A stretch of DNA of 64,000 nucleotides from Gaeumannomyces sp. JS-464. Lineage: Eukaryota; Ascomycota; Sordariomycetes; Magnaporthales; Magnaporthaceae. The notes below the pieces were generated by a model. It searched no databases and had not been told where the DNA came from. It saw only the letters and a program-made list of their open reading frames with translations. The stretch lies in NCBI GenBank assembly GCA_002197995.1, contig NGZR01000001.1, positions 310,001 to 374,000 on the forward strand, in the 5' to 3' direction. The translations under genes were made by a program, and so were the position numbers. Positions 53,401 to 64,000 of this stretch are shown here, piece after piece; the first letter of the stretch is position 1; each line of letters opens with the position of its first letter.

Positions 53401-56340
53401 GTACGTTTTTTTCCAACTATTTTTTTAACATTTCCTGCTATTAAAGGCTAAGCTAATATAGCTTTTAGTATTTAAACTGCGTTTTTAGCTTAAATTTAAT
53501 TTTAAAATCGAACGGTTTATATTTGGGAAGCACCGTTTTTAAGTTTTTCCTAAACAATTTTTCGTATTTGTAATATTCCTTCGAAATATTCGCAAGCCGT
53601 TTTTTAACCTTAATTTAATCGTTTTAATCGCTTTCCATTTTAAATAATCGTATATTTGTCGATATTAAATGTAAAAGTGGATTGCTAAATTTTATTACCG
53701 TTATAACTTCCTTTCGTCGCTTTTTATGCTTACGGTTTAAGGTTCGTAATTAGTAAACCGTTTTAATTACTTGTGGCTTTTCCTATTAAACTTCACCGTT
53801 AATTTAATTTATTCGTCAGTTATTTTTCGTAAATTAAAAAATCCCGAAAATAACGTTTCCTTCCCTTATATTTAATTTATTTAATATAATAGTAACGTTT
53901 TCCCCATTCCGGGTACGTAATGTTATTAGTTATATTTTTCGGTCGATTTATCCCTTATTATAAGCGATAAATATTCCTTTAACCGTTTTTAATTAATACG
54001 GTTAATGTTTCCGTTTTATAAAATTTTATACCGTTTAACCGTTTATAGCGATACGTAATCGCTTTATATACCGCAATTAATTATTATTTTAACCTTTTTC
54101 TTTTAATATTTTATTCGAAATGTTAATAAATCGTACGGTTAACTCGACTTTATTATTGCGAAAGTTTTTATCGGGTTTTTTTTTCCATTCCGTACTTTTT
54201 GTTTGGGTGGTTTTTTTTAATTTTTTAATAAAAGGAACGAGTACCGTACGTTCGTCCTTTTATCCGGGTCGAACGGCATATACGCTCGCGTTATCTTTTA
54301 ATGCTAAGCTTCCGCCTTTTATACTATATGCTTTTTGCATTTCGCAATTTCGCATTTCTTTTAATCGAGCGTTTTAATAACATATAATATCGGGTATTAT
54401 TCGTTAAGTTTAAAAATTGCAGTAAATTTGCCGATCCGGGCTAGTTTTTACCGTAGCAATTGGAATGCTAAACGGGGCTAAATTTTAAGCTCGCTTCCCG
54501 TTTTCCGTAAGAAAAAATCGTGCTTAAGTTTAAATTGTAAATGGAATTTGCACTTTTTATAAATACATTTTACTTAAAACAAATGCAAATATTTACAATG
54601 TTTTAAATCGATATTAAAGTAATTTTTTAATGTTAACGCAGCTTTTTTAACTCGTTTACGTTATTAAACCGGTAATTAGCATATTTAACTTCCTATTAAT
54701 CGTTAAACCACGATAAAGGTTAACCGTTATTTCCGTTTGCCGGGGTAACGTAATATAACGGGCCATTTAAATATTTTAAAACTTTAACGTTTTAAAAACA
54801 CTTCGAAATATCGAAAAGCGCAAAAGCGCGTTAGCTTTTCCAATATGCCTGGTTTTTACGGATTATAAATATAAAGGTTTCGCCGTTTAAACGTTTTGCT
54901 CGTTTTTAAAACTCGGCCGTTTCGAGGTTTTAACCATTTCGGTTTATTTTAACGTCGATATCGGAATTTTTCGGCTTTCGGAAAAAGTGTATTTAACTTA
55001 AAGGTTTTTTTTTAAACTCCTCCTTTTTTCGAACCATTTGCTAAAGTTGCTCCTTTTTAAATCGTACGAAGAACGGCGTCGTTTTCCCTTTTTAAATCCG
55101 TAATTCCGGAAATAACGCGTTATTTTCCCTCGTTATCGTATTTAAACCTTGTAATTTTAAATATGCAAACGTTTTAAGGTTTTTAAAAATACCATCCGGT
55201 AGCTTTTTTATTAAACTGGTAAATAGCATATAATCCGTTATAATAGCACGTTTAATTAAACGTTAGCTTAAAGCATAATCCCTTTTATGTTTAATTTGCC
55301 CGCGTTCGTTAAAAGTTGGTTATTTAGCGATTATTATCCCGCTAAAAGTAATTTGCTTTAATATAGCCGGTTTGGCCGCATTTAAAACACTTTCCACCTT
55401 TCGGGTTTTACCTTTGTTTTTTTTACTGCTTTTACTATTAGTAAACGGCTCCCGCATTAAAATCCATAAGGTTTAAATGCGTTTCGTAAACCGTAATAGG
55501 TTACTATTTGGCTTTTTTTTAATTAGTTTTATTATTTTATGCAACATTTTTAAAACCATATCCTTTTTTTTTTTTTTATCGTTTATATAATTTATCGTTA
55601 ATACGAACCGCGTTTTTAACGTAATTTGTAAAAAAAACTCGAAATAATCCTATTTCGCGAGTTTATCCTTTACGTTTTCGCGCAACCCGTTACAAAAATG
55701 CAATATTAACGTAGCGTCGCTTTAGCTAAACTTAATGCTAATTCGTTAAAAATCCGCTACGTATTTAACTGCAAACCTTTGTTTTTTAAAAGCTAATAAA
55801 TTTCTTTCGACGATTCGGGTTTCGTCGATTATTTCGAACACTTTTCCGACTTTTTTTTCCGAAGGTTTCGAAATTGGTAAAAATAAATTTAATAGCTTTT
55901 TAACCATTTTTATACTTTTTAAAATAATTATTTTAGGTTAATCAAAACCATTTTTTTACTTTACCGTTTAACTTAATAGCAGCGTAAATAACCTTTTATT
56001 TTTCGTTTACAAATTGCTATTTGTAAAATTTAAAATAGCATTTGCATTCGGTAAAGAACGTTTTAAGTTTGCCGTTTTTTCCTCCGTAAAAATCCGGGAA
56101 CGAAAACTTATACGCTCGAATTGCGATAAATGCTTCGAGGGATATTAACTTCGTAATAAATTGCTTTACTTCGGTTTAGCTTTTGGCGATTTCATTCGTT
56201 ATAACCTTAAAAAGATTAGCCGTATTAGCGGCTTCGTCGAGGTTGTATTTAACACCGTTAAAAGTAAAAACCGTAATTCTTTTCTTTTTAAGCTTTTTAC
56301 TGCTGCTCGTTATAATTGCACTGTTTTTTCTTTTAACGAG
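50430..56340 (-). pseudogene. G3 gag-pol polyprotein (chromovirus)
   Basis: Colinear with G2 on the - strand. Gag is at 56340-55270 with the knuckle near 55370-55400 (CFKCGQTGYIKAN-type). The RT loop near 53005-53030 reads AYLNDIL, so one Asp is lost. RNase H lies near 52540-52600, with DAS.YAI residues; integrase near 52000-51000; the GPY/F module near 50790-50670; and the chromodomain near 50590-50470. The MITE at 51066 sits between integrase core and GPY/F. Dense stops. Confidence 0.77.
51066..51499. mobile_element. Foldback MITE with pogo-type ends
   Basis: 434 bp, with TA at 51064-51065 and 51500-51501. It is almost wholly palindromic: two arms of about 205 bp that differ at only a few, mostly C/T, positions, around a short centre near 51280. 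The ends ACGTGGTTTATTACCGAGTG and its inverse match the pogo family A terminus. GAGTGACGCACT is followed 17 bp later by GAGTGGCGCACT in each arm. No protein. It must have been moved by a pogo transposase not seen here. Confidence 0.85.
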
Positions 56341-56363
56341 CTATTAAATAGGATTAGTTAAAA

Positions 56364-56804
56364 TGTTACAATTAAAGGTTTGCTTTTAAAGTAAAGCATT
56401 TTAAAAGTGGAAAGGACAATTTCGCTAGTACTAGTAAGCAAAAAAACACGTAATTTAAAAAGACAATTTAATTGCTTGCTTTAAGGGATATTTAGCAGCT
56501 AATTTAAGTTAATTAATGCCGAAGCTTTAATTAAAACTATTTGGGTAAATAGGAAACCCATTTTTTATATACACGCTGTTTTTCCTAATAGTTCCTTTAA
56601 ATTTATAACTTTATCGCAAATTTATAAATCCCGTTTAAATTTATTACTTTATTATAAATTTACAAATTCCGTTTAAATTTGTTATTTTATTATAAATTTA
56701 CAAATCTTACCCACGTAACTTTACGTGTTTTGCTATAAGGCGGAGGTACCACTTGGGGCTTTTTCCCGTCTCATTATCCTAAGGCTTGCATGCTGGTCGT
56801 AATA
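56364..56804 (-). repeat. 5' LTR of G3
   Basis: 441 bp, TGTTACAATTAAAGGTTTGC to TGCTGGTCGTAATA, about as long as its partner. Three copies of a 38 bp unit (TTTAAATTTATTACTTTATT, later CAAATTCC) lie near 56596-56705. No poly(G). Confidence 0.88.
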
Positions 56805-56809
56805 GCCGG

Positions 56810-57186
56810 GTTATAAAAAGCTAATATAATTTTTAAAAAAAAGGTTTATTTATTAAGCACGTAAAAAATGTTATTTAGCACGTAATAGCGGGGTTTACAA
56901 TGCATTATTAAAACCTATTAAACACGCAAATTCTAACGAAATTATGCATTTTTAATGCAAGCCTTATAATTGTTAATAACCGGTTATACAAATTACAAAG
57001 TTAATATTTTTTTACAAATTAAAGCTATTTACAAATTTAAATTAGCTTTTGGATTTTTTTCCTTAGCTTCCCGTTTAGCGTTTTCGTATTAAATGGCTTG
57101 CACGTTTAATTTCCTTTTAAAATTAATAGGAATTAAAAACACCTCGTTATTTCCTTAAATGGTAGCTTTTTCAACGTTCGCCAAAT
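56810..57186 (-). other. Remnant between G3 and G4
   Basis: The first 40 bp on the left continue the R4 reading frame (FFLKIILAFYNPA on the - strand). The remaining 330 bp are AT-rich with no readable domain, and could be another insertion into R4. It is followed directly by the 5' LTR of G4; CAAAT at 57182-57186 would be the left target copy. Confidence 0.35.
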
Positions 57187-57660
57187 TGTTACGACCAGCA
57201 TGCAAGCTTTAAAACGGTAGGACGAAAAGAGTTTTAAACGGTGCTTTTACCCCGCATTTAAACACGTAAAGTTACGTAACCCCAGCTGGATTTTTAAATT
57301 TATAGCAAAAAAACTACAAATTTATAAAGCTAAACCGATTTTTAGATTTGTATTAAAAGAATTACAAATCCACAAAGCCAAAGGGATTTTTAAATTTATA
57401 TTAAAAAATTACAAATTTACAAATTTAAAAATTACTACGGTAAAAACAGCGTATATATAAAAAATGGATTTCCTTTTATTTTAAATAGTTTTAATTAAAG
57501 CTTTAGCATTAGTTAACTTAAGTTAGCTTTTAAACATTTTTTAAAATAAGCAATTAAATTTTCCTTTTAAATTACGTAATCCTTTATTAACCAAATTAAC
57601 GATATTATCCCTTTTACGCTCGAAATGCCTTACTTTAAAAGCAAATCCTTAATTGTAACA
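57187..57660 (+). repeat. 5' LTR of G4
   Basis: 474 bp, TGTTACGACCAGCATGCAAG to GCAAATCCTTAATTGTAACA. Tandem AT-rich units with ACAAATTTACAAA lie near 57290-57425, and TATATATAAAAAATGG near 57450 could be a TATA region. No standard TGG primer-binding site follows the LTR. Confidence 0.88.
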
Positions 57661-57729
57661 TTTTAACTAATCTTATTTAATACTTCGTTAAAAAAGGGAT
57701 AATGCAATTATAACAAGCAGTAATAAAAA

Positions 57730-60700
57730 GCTTAAAAAGGAAAAGGTTACAGTTTTTACCTTTAACGGTATTAAATACGACTTTAACGAAACCGCTAATA
57801 CGGCTAGCTTTTATAAGCTAATAGCGGACGAAATCGCTAAAAGTTAAACCGAGGTAAAGCAATTTATTACGAAGTTAATATCCCTCGAAGCATTTATCGC
57901 AATTCGAGCGTATAAGTTTTCGTTCCCGGATTTTTACGGAGGAAAAAACGGCAAATTTAAAACGTTCCTTACCGAATGTAAAAGCTATTTTAAATTTTAC
58001 AAATAGCAATTTGTAAGCGAAAGATAAAAGGTTGCTTACGCTATTATTAAATTAAACGGCAAAATAAAAAAGTGGTTTTAATTAACCTAAAGCGATTATT
58101 TTAAAAAAATACGAAAATAGCTAAAAAAACCACCAAATTTATTTTCGCCAGCTTTAAAACCTTCGGAAAAAAAGTCGGAAAAGTGTTCGAAATAATCGAC
58201 GAAATTTAAATTACTAAAAGAGATTTATTAGCTTTTAAATAGTAAAAGCCCGTAATTAAAAACGCAGCGGATTCTTAACGGATTAATATAAAGCTCGATT
58301 GGAACGACGCTATTTAATACTATATTTTTATAACGGATTGCGCGAAAATGTAAAAAATAAATTCGTAAAGTAAATCGCCCCGAGTTTTTCTTACGGATTA
58401 CGTTAAAAACGCAATTCGCATTAGCGATAAACTATACGAACGATAAAAAAAAAAAGGATATGGTTTTAAAAGTGCGGTATAAAGCAATAAAACCGACCAA
58501 AAAAGGTTACATAACAACCTATTACGGTTTACGAAACGCATTTAAACTTTATAAACTTTAATGCGGGAGCCGCTTATTAGTAATAAGGGCAGCAAAAAAA
58601 GTAAAAGCAAAATTTAAAAAACGGGAAATGCTTTAAATGCGGCCAAACCGGTTATATTAAAGCAAATTGCTTTTAGCAGGATAATAACCGCCAAGTAGCT
58701 AACTTTTAGCGAATATAAAAAAACCCGATATAAAAAAAACTATGCCCCGGGTTAGCGTTCGGCTGGATATGCTACTACGACGAGTTATATGCCACGCACT
58801 AATTTGATAAAAAAATTACCGGATGGTATTTTCGGAAATTTCGAAACGTTTGCATATTTAAAACCATTAAGGTCGAGTACGATAGTAAAGGAAATTAACG
58901 CGTTATTTTCGGGCTTACGAATTTAGAGGAAAAAAGCGACGCCACTTTTTATAAGGCTTAAAAAAAAGCAGTTTTAGCAAGCGATTTAAAGGGAGGAAAA
59001 GCCCGAAAAAAGCTTTTAAACTAAATATACCTTTTTTAAAAGCAAAAGGATTTTAACACAGACGTTAAAATGAATTAAAACGATTAAACCTTTAAAATAA
59101 CCGAGTTTTAAAAACGAGCAAAAGGTTCGAACGGCGAAACTTTTATATTTATAGTTCGCAAAAACTAAATAAATTGGAAAAGTCAGCTCGCTTTTACGCT
59201 TTTCGACGTTTCGGAATGTTTTTAAAACGTTAAAATTCGAAAATACCCAAATAGCCCGTTATATTACGCCACCTTAGCAAACGGAAATAACGGCTAACCT
59301 TTATCGTAGTTTAACAATTAATAAAAAGTTAAATATATTGGTTACCGGTTCGACGACTTAAGCAAGCCAAAAAAAGCTGCGTTAATTTTTAAAAAACCAC
59401 TTTAACGTTAATTTGGAATACCTTAAACATTTATACCTTTTTAAGCAAAATGCATCCATAAAAATGCAAATTTTATTTATAACGCAAATTTAAACACAAC
59501 TTTTTTTTACGAAAAATAAAAAATAAGTTTAAAATTAACCCTTGTTTAGCATTCCAATTGCTACGATAAAAACCAGCCCGGATCGGCAGGTTTACCGCAA
59601 TTTTTAAAGTTAACGAGCGGTACCCGATATTATATATTACTAAAACGCTTAATTAAAAGAAATGCGAAATTGCGAAATGCAAAAAACATATGGTATAAAA
59701 GGCGAAAACTTAGCATTAAGGGATTGCACAAACGTATATACCGTTTAACCCGAATAAAAAAACGAACGTACGGTATTTATTTTTTTATTAAAAAACTAAA
59801 CGAATTACCCGAGCGGAAAGCACGAAATAAAAAATAAAAAACCGATAAAAACTTTCGCGATAGCAAAATCGAATTAACCGTACGACTTATTAACATTCCG
59901 GATGGAATATTAAAAAAAAGGTTAAAATAATAATCGATTACGAAGCATAAAGCGATTATATATCGCTATAAAACGGTTAAACGGCATAAAATTCTAATAA
60001 ACCGGAAACGTTAACCGTACCAATTAAAAACGGTCGAAAAAATACCTATCGCTTATAATAAAAATAGATTAACCGAAAAACACCGCCAAGAATATTACGC
60101 ACCCGAAACGGGGAAAAGGTTACTATTATATTGGATAAGTTAAATATAAAAGAAAAAACCGTAATTTTCGAAATCCTTTAGCTTAAAAAAAATAACCTAC
60201 GAATATATTCGGCTAACGGCTAAATTTAAAGGGAAAAGCTACGAGTAATTAAAACGGTTTACTAATTATAAACCCTAAACCGTAAGCATAAAAGTAATAA
60301 AAAGAGGTTATAACGGTGATAAAATTTAGCAATCCATTTTTGCATTTAATATTAACAAATATACGATTGTTTAAAATGGAAAGCGATTAAAACAACCAAA
60401 CCGATATTAAAAAACGGCTCGCGAATATTCCGAAAAAATATTATAAATACGAAAAATTGTTTAGGAAAAACCTAAAAACGGTGCTTTCCGAATATAAACC
60501 GTTCGATTTTAAAATTAAGCTTAAATTAAAAACATAGCTTAAATACAAAAAGATATACCAATTTAACCTTTGGTAATAAAAGGTGTTAAAAAAACAATTA
60601 AAAGAAAATTTACGAAAAGGATATATTAAATTTTCCGACATTTTAATAAAATATGGGATTTTATAATAAAAAAAAAACGGCACGAAGCAAATATGCATTA

Positions 60701-63110
60701 ATTACCGCCTATTAAATAAAATTACGATTAAACACCGATATTTTTTGCTTTTTATCGATAAATTACGAAATAAGCTCGGTAAAACCTAATATTTTACGGT
60801 TTTAAACCTACAAAAAGCTTACAATTTAATACGGATTAAAAATGGCTAAAAATGGCTTACGGCTTTTAAAATAAAGCTTAAATGCTACGAATTTTTAATA
60901 ATAACCTGCGGGTTTACTAATGCATTAGCTACGTTTTAAAAGATAATTAACCATATATTGCGCGAATATTTTAATATTTTTATCTTTGCGTATTTAAATA
61001 ATATCCTAGTTTTTTCGAAAACTATAAAAAAGCATAAATAATATATATATAAAATGCTTTAGGAATTGCTTAATGCAAAGCTTTTCGTTAAACTAAAAAA
61101 ATGCGAATGGCATTCGCAAAAAGTTGCTTTTTTAAATTTTATAATTACAATTAAATAGGTTTATATAAACCCTAAAAAAGTTAAAAAAGTTAAAAAAGGG
61201 CGTATATTTAAAAACTTTACGTAAATACAAAGGTTTTTAAAATTTTTAAACTTGTACAAACGGTTTATTCGTAATTATAGCAAAATCGCTATACAATTTA
61301 TAAACCTTACCAAAAATAACCACCAATTTTATTAGGAAAGGTAAAAATAAAAGGCTTTCGAACAATTACGAAACGCCGTGTTAAAAAAGCTAATGCTAAT
61401 ATTTCCAAACCTAAAAAAACTTTTCGAAATCGAAACCGACGCGTCGGATTACGCGATCGGCGGCTAACTCGGACAGCGAAACGACCAAAAACGGTTATAC
61501 CTTTACGCGTTCTTTTCGCAAAAATTAAATAAACCTAAATTAAATTACCAAATTTATAATAAAAAACTTTTGGCGATTATTTAAGCATTTAAAAAATAGT
61601 AACCATACTTTTATAAAACCGAGTATTAAATTATAGTATATATAAACCATAAAAACTTAACACATTTTATTATTAGCAAAAACCTAAATAAGCGACAAAT
61701 TCGTTAAAACGAGTTTTTGCAAAATTACAACATTTGGATCGAATACCGAAAAGGATCGGAAAACGGCCGAACGAACGCCTTAAACCGATAACCGGACTAT
61801 TAAGTTATAATACTTAAAAAAGACGAGTAATCCTAGCGGAAAAACCAAATGAATTTTTGGTTTTAGCATTAAAAATATTCGCTAAAACGGTCCGATAGGA
61901 AAAAGTTTAAACTTTAAAAATAATTTAACAAATTTACAATTAGTTAACATATAACTACTAAAGCGTAAAAAATATATAAAAACGGTTATAATAATATTAC
62001 GGGTTCGTAAAAACTTAAGCCGAAATATAAAACGCAATAAAGGATTACCAAAATTATATTAAAAATAAAACCAATAAGCATAAACCATATGGGTTATTAT
62101 AACCCTTGCTAGCATTAAATGGAATATGGCAAAAAATTACTATAAATTTCGTTATTAAACTTCCCTAATTTAAAAAACCGATAATTAAAATAAAATACGA
62201 TAACGTATTAATAATAGTAAACAGGCTTACTAAATACGCTTTATTTTTACTACACAAAAAAAGCAGTAACGCTACCGAATTAGCGTACGTTTTTATTAAG
62301 CACGTAATAGCGGAATACGGCACGCCGATCCGTTTAATTACGGATAAAAATAAGCTATTTATAAGCAAGTTTTAAAAAAGGCTTACGGCTTTATTAAAAG
62401 CCGAGCATTTTTTATCCACGGCTTATTACCTTTAAACAAATAAATAAACAAAGCGAACAAACCAAACCATAAAGCAATTTTTACGCTATTACGTTAATTA
62501 CAAATAAAATAATTAAATATAATTACTCCTTATAGCTTAATTCGCTTACAATAGCTTAGTTTATAACATAAAAATAACAAACCGTTTTATACGAATTACG
62601 GGTTTACGCCCACGGCGTATAAGGAACTTAAAGCAGGAAAATATCCTTTAGTAGCGGAAATACAAGTAACGGAGCTTACTAAACTGCATAAACACTTCCA
62701 AACAAAGCTAAAAACAAACAAAAAAAATTAAAAAACCGATTTTTAAAAAAGGGGATAGCGTTTATCTTTTTCGACGAAATATTAAAACGAAACTACCGAG
62801 CGATAAGCTAAATTATAAAAAATTAGGACCTTTTAAAATATTAAAAAAAGTTTCGGACGTAAATTACAAATTCCGATTACCGCTAACTATAAAATCCCAC
62901 CCGGTTTTTTATATTTCCTTATTTAAATTAGCGTTACCGGGCTTTAAAAGCGACGAGTTAATGGAAATCAACCTAAAACAAAAGTACGAAATCGAAAAAA
63001 TCCTAAATTACAAGCTAAAAAGCAAGCTAAAAAAGTACCTAATTAAGTGGAAAAAGTACGGTTACGAGGAAAATACGTGGGAAAAAGGAACTAACCTTAT
63101 AAACTGTTAA
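57730..63110 (+). pseudogene. G4 gag-pol polyprotein (chromovirus)
   Basis: Gag: VFTFNGIKYDFNETANTASF, then FPDFYGGKNGKFKTFLTECK. Knuckle GKCFKCGQTGYIKANCF near 58626-58676, with His changed to Tyr. The RT loop reads AYLNNILVFS near 60985-61015, both Asp lost. RNase H: LFEIETDASDYAIGG from 61417, then NYQIYNKKLLAII. Integrase: ALNGIWQKITINFVIKLP near 62110-62165 with MDF-type Asp lost, VNRLTKYALFLL and LITDKNKLFISKF (Asp kept). GPY/F: KLGPFKILKKVSDVNYKFRL near 62818. Chromodomain: KYEIEKILNYKLKSKLKKYL, then WKKYGYEENTW, ending at TAA 63108-63110. From 62755 to 63110 the frame is free of stops. The enzyme is inactive. Confidence 0.83.
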
Positions 63111-63216
63111 AAATCCCTAACGAAGTACCGATAAAAGCATTTATAAAAAGGTTAGCAATAGCAAAAGTGGCTAAAAACCCGATCGCCGACGCGTTAATAA
63201 TCGGATTTCTAATAAC

Positions 63217-63288
63217 GGTCGTATTAAAAATCAAACCCAAAACCTTCGGCCAACTGGGTAAAGTGCGCTATTATTGCGCTATATAACC
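63217..63288 (-). ncRNA. tRNA-like sequence in G4 (antisense to pol)
   Basis: Same 72 nt unit as in G2 and G3, on the - strand. Acceptor arms GGTTATA and TACGACC pair as seven perfect pairs once one C-to-T and one G-to-A change are allowed for. The A box is TAGCGCAATAATAGCGC; the T arm TTGGG-TTTGATT-TTTAA is recognisable. The anticodon arm is atypical (CTTTACCCAGTTGGCCG). Confidence 0.57.
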
Positions 63289-63323
63289 TATGGAAATTAT
63301 TAAAAAAGCTATAACTTACCAGG

Positions 63324-63803
63324 TTAAAAAAAGGCAAGCAGGTTCGGGTTTAGATTAATCCCGAAATTTACTTAACCCGAAAACAACGGAAAAAACTCGG
63401 GAGCCGACAAAAAAAGAGGGTTAGGGGCCGTTTCCGTAACCACCCGCTCCGCTTTCTCCCGTTTAACCCGTTCCAACTTTTTTACGGCGTCGATACCGCG
63501 CCAAATCGCGCGCATTTTTTTTTTAAACCACATTTTCTTTTATTTCCGCAAACGCTCGAGTTTATTATCCAAAGTACGACGTTTGTTATTTAAAGCGCGA
63601 CGTTCCTTTTTTACCGTTTTAACCTCCGCTTTTATTTTCTAATATTAAAAACCGATAAAACGAAATTGCTCCGGCGAAAAACCCAAAATGTCGCAACCTA
63701 TGCGGTTTCGATTAAAGCACTTCACGCACCGAAAAGAGTTTTCGGGAAAAGCTTCGCACTTTTTACACTTTAAAACCTCGTAATAAAAAAAGCAAAACGG
63801 CAT
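63324..63803 (-). pseudogene. Antisense accessory ORF of G4 (most complete copy)
   Basis: 480 nt in one frame, ATG at 63803, terminal TAA at 63324-63326, only a few internal TAA/TAG. It begins MPFCFFYYEVLKCKKCEAF, continues SFRCVKCFNRNRIGCDILGF and SPEQFRFIGF. Cys at residues 4, 13, 16, 26, 29 and 37, with a Tyr at 7 that may be a former Cys, suggests two zinc sites. The middle (KAEVKTVKKERRALNNKRRT, then LDNKLERLRK) is a basic coiled coil. KKMWFKKKMRAIWRGIDAVK and KLERVKREKAE follow, then a Pro/Phe-rich end with FFPLFS and VNFGINLNPNLLAFF. It lies 36 nt before the tRNA-like unit. Family not recognised; nucleic-acid or protein binding is a guess from the Cys/coiled-coil layout. Confidence 0.65.
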
Positions 63804-63936
63804 TTTAACAGTAAAAAAAACGATTTAAACAAGCAAATCCTTACGTTAAAGGGTTTTTTTCGCAAAAAGACGTTTTCGCACCCGGCTAAACATTTTGTTA
63901 AAATAAAAAAGGGATAGGAAATGGTAAAGAAAAAAG

Positions 63937-63944
63937 GTACTTAC
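63937..63944 (-). promoter_or_regulatory. Splice-donor-like GTAAGTAC upstream of the antisense ORF (G4)
   Basis: On the - strand GTAAGTAC starts at 63944, 141 nt upstream of the ATG at 63803. An acceptor-like TTTTAACAA follows near 63893, the last G apparently mutated to A. Confidence 0.45.
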
Positions 63945-64000
63945 CATTAGCAAAAAGCGGGGCGATAAAACGTAGCCAAAAGGACTTAACCTAAAAAGGA

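Larger units (their letters stand above)
41874..56804 (-). mobile_element. Complete chromovirus G3 (- strand), TSD GCCGG
   Basis: LTRs at 41874-42314 (3') and 56364-56804 (5'), both 441 bp, flanked by GCCGG (41869-41873, 56805-56809). The 14.9 kb length is explained by two later insertions: the gypsy element G5 (42669-49950) and a MITE (51066-51499). Without them it is about 7.2 kb and colinear with G2 and G4. Confidence 0.88.
57187..64000 (+). mobile_element. Chromovirus G4 (+ strand), 3' LTR outside the window
   Basis: 5' LTR at 57187-57660, then gag-pol on the + strand and the opposite-strand module. The last bases (CCAAAAGGACTTAACCTAAAAAGG) match the sequence next to the 3' LTR in G2 and G3, so the 3' LTR should start within about 10 bases beyond the window. 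No other element interrupts it, which makes it the cleanest copy of the family. Confidence 0.88.

Noticed and set aside
54120..54377. 85-codon + strand frame in G3
   Set aside because: It is antisense to pol, not conserved as an open frame in G2 or G4, and unlike the antisense ORF near the 3' LTR.
57661..57700. Standard tRNA primer-binding site after the G4 5' LTR
   Set aside because: No TGG-type start or obvious tRNA complement follows the LTR in G4. Heavy mutation may hide it, so none is called.

Overview
The window looks like deep heterochromatin from a filamentous ascomycete (Pezizomycotina). It is a pile of nested, decayed transposable elements with no convincing host gene. The evidence is the element content (Ty3/gypsy chromoviruses, pogo/Fot1-type DNA transposons, a Tad1-like LINE) together with dense C-to-T and G-to-A damage: CAA/CAG codons have become stops, TGG has become TAG/TAA, and catalytic Asp has become Asn. 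This resembles repeat-induced point mutation (RIP). The surviving cytosines sit largely in CpG, so the damage spared CpG, which is the reverse of ordinary methyl-CpG decay. The species cannot be named from the sequence.

Layout. 1-1524 is a GC-rich, lightly damaged Ty3/gypsy integrase fragment (- strand) that ends sharply at an AT-rich block. 1527-23390 is a cluster of pogo-type transposons: one family at 1636-3455, then six copies of a second family at 3662-5519, 5715-7568, 7996-16144, 16945-19354, 19494-21350 and 21571-23390. The third of these is split by a 6.3 kb Tad1-like LINE, and the fourth by an unclassified 528 bp insertion. 23391-26860 is the left half of a + strand chromovirus (G1). 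26860-27926 and 37073-37710 flank the next element and look like another retroelement's gag. 27927-37067 is a complete - strand chromovirus (G2; TSD TTTAT) with a pogo copy at 30441-32296. 37713-39572 is the eighth pogo copy. 39575-41873 is the pol C-terminus of a further gypsy element. 41874-56804 is a complete - strand chromovirus (G3; TSD GCCGG). G3 carries a complete, younger + strand gypsy element (G5, 42669-49950, TSD ATATC) and a 434 bp foldback MITE (51066-51499). 57187-64000 is a + strand chromovirus (G4) that leaves the window a few bases before its 3' LTR.

How the parts fit. G2, G3 and G4 are the same chromovirus family, with gag, a CCHC knuckle, RT, RNase H, integrase, a GPY/F module and a chromodomain. 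Between pol and the 3' LTR each carries an extra module on the opposite strand: a conserved reading frame of about 159 codons (Cys-rich N-terminus, basic coiled coil, conserved C-terminal block), a GT-AG-intron-like splice donor exactly 141 nt upstream of its ATG, and a 72-nt tRNA-like sequence with A and B boxes about 30-36 nt downstream of its stop. The three copies hold the same spacing and frame despite heavy mutation. This antisense module is the best candidate here for something undescribed. G5 has its own oddities: a stop-free 145-codon frame downstream of pol, and a gag start that lies inside its 180 bp LTR. The MITE shares pogo-type termini and has an empty site in both sister chromoviruses.

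Coordinates of pseudogenes are approximate because frames are broken. LTR, TSD and TIR limits were read directly by eye.
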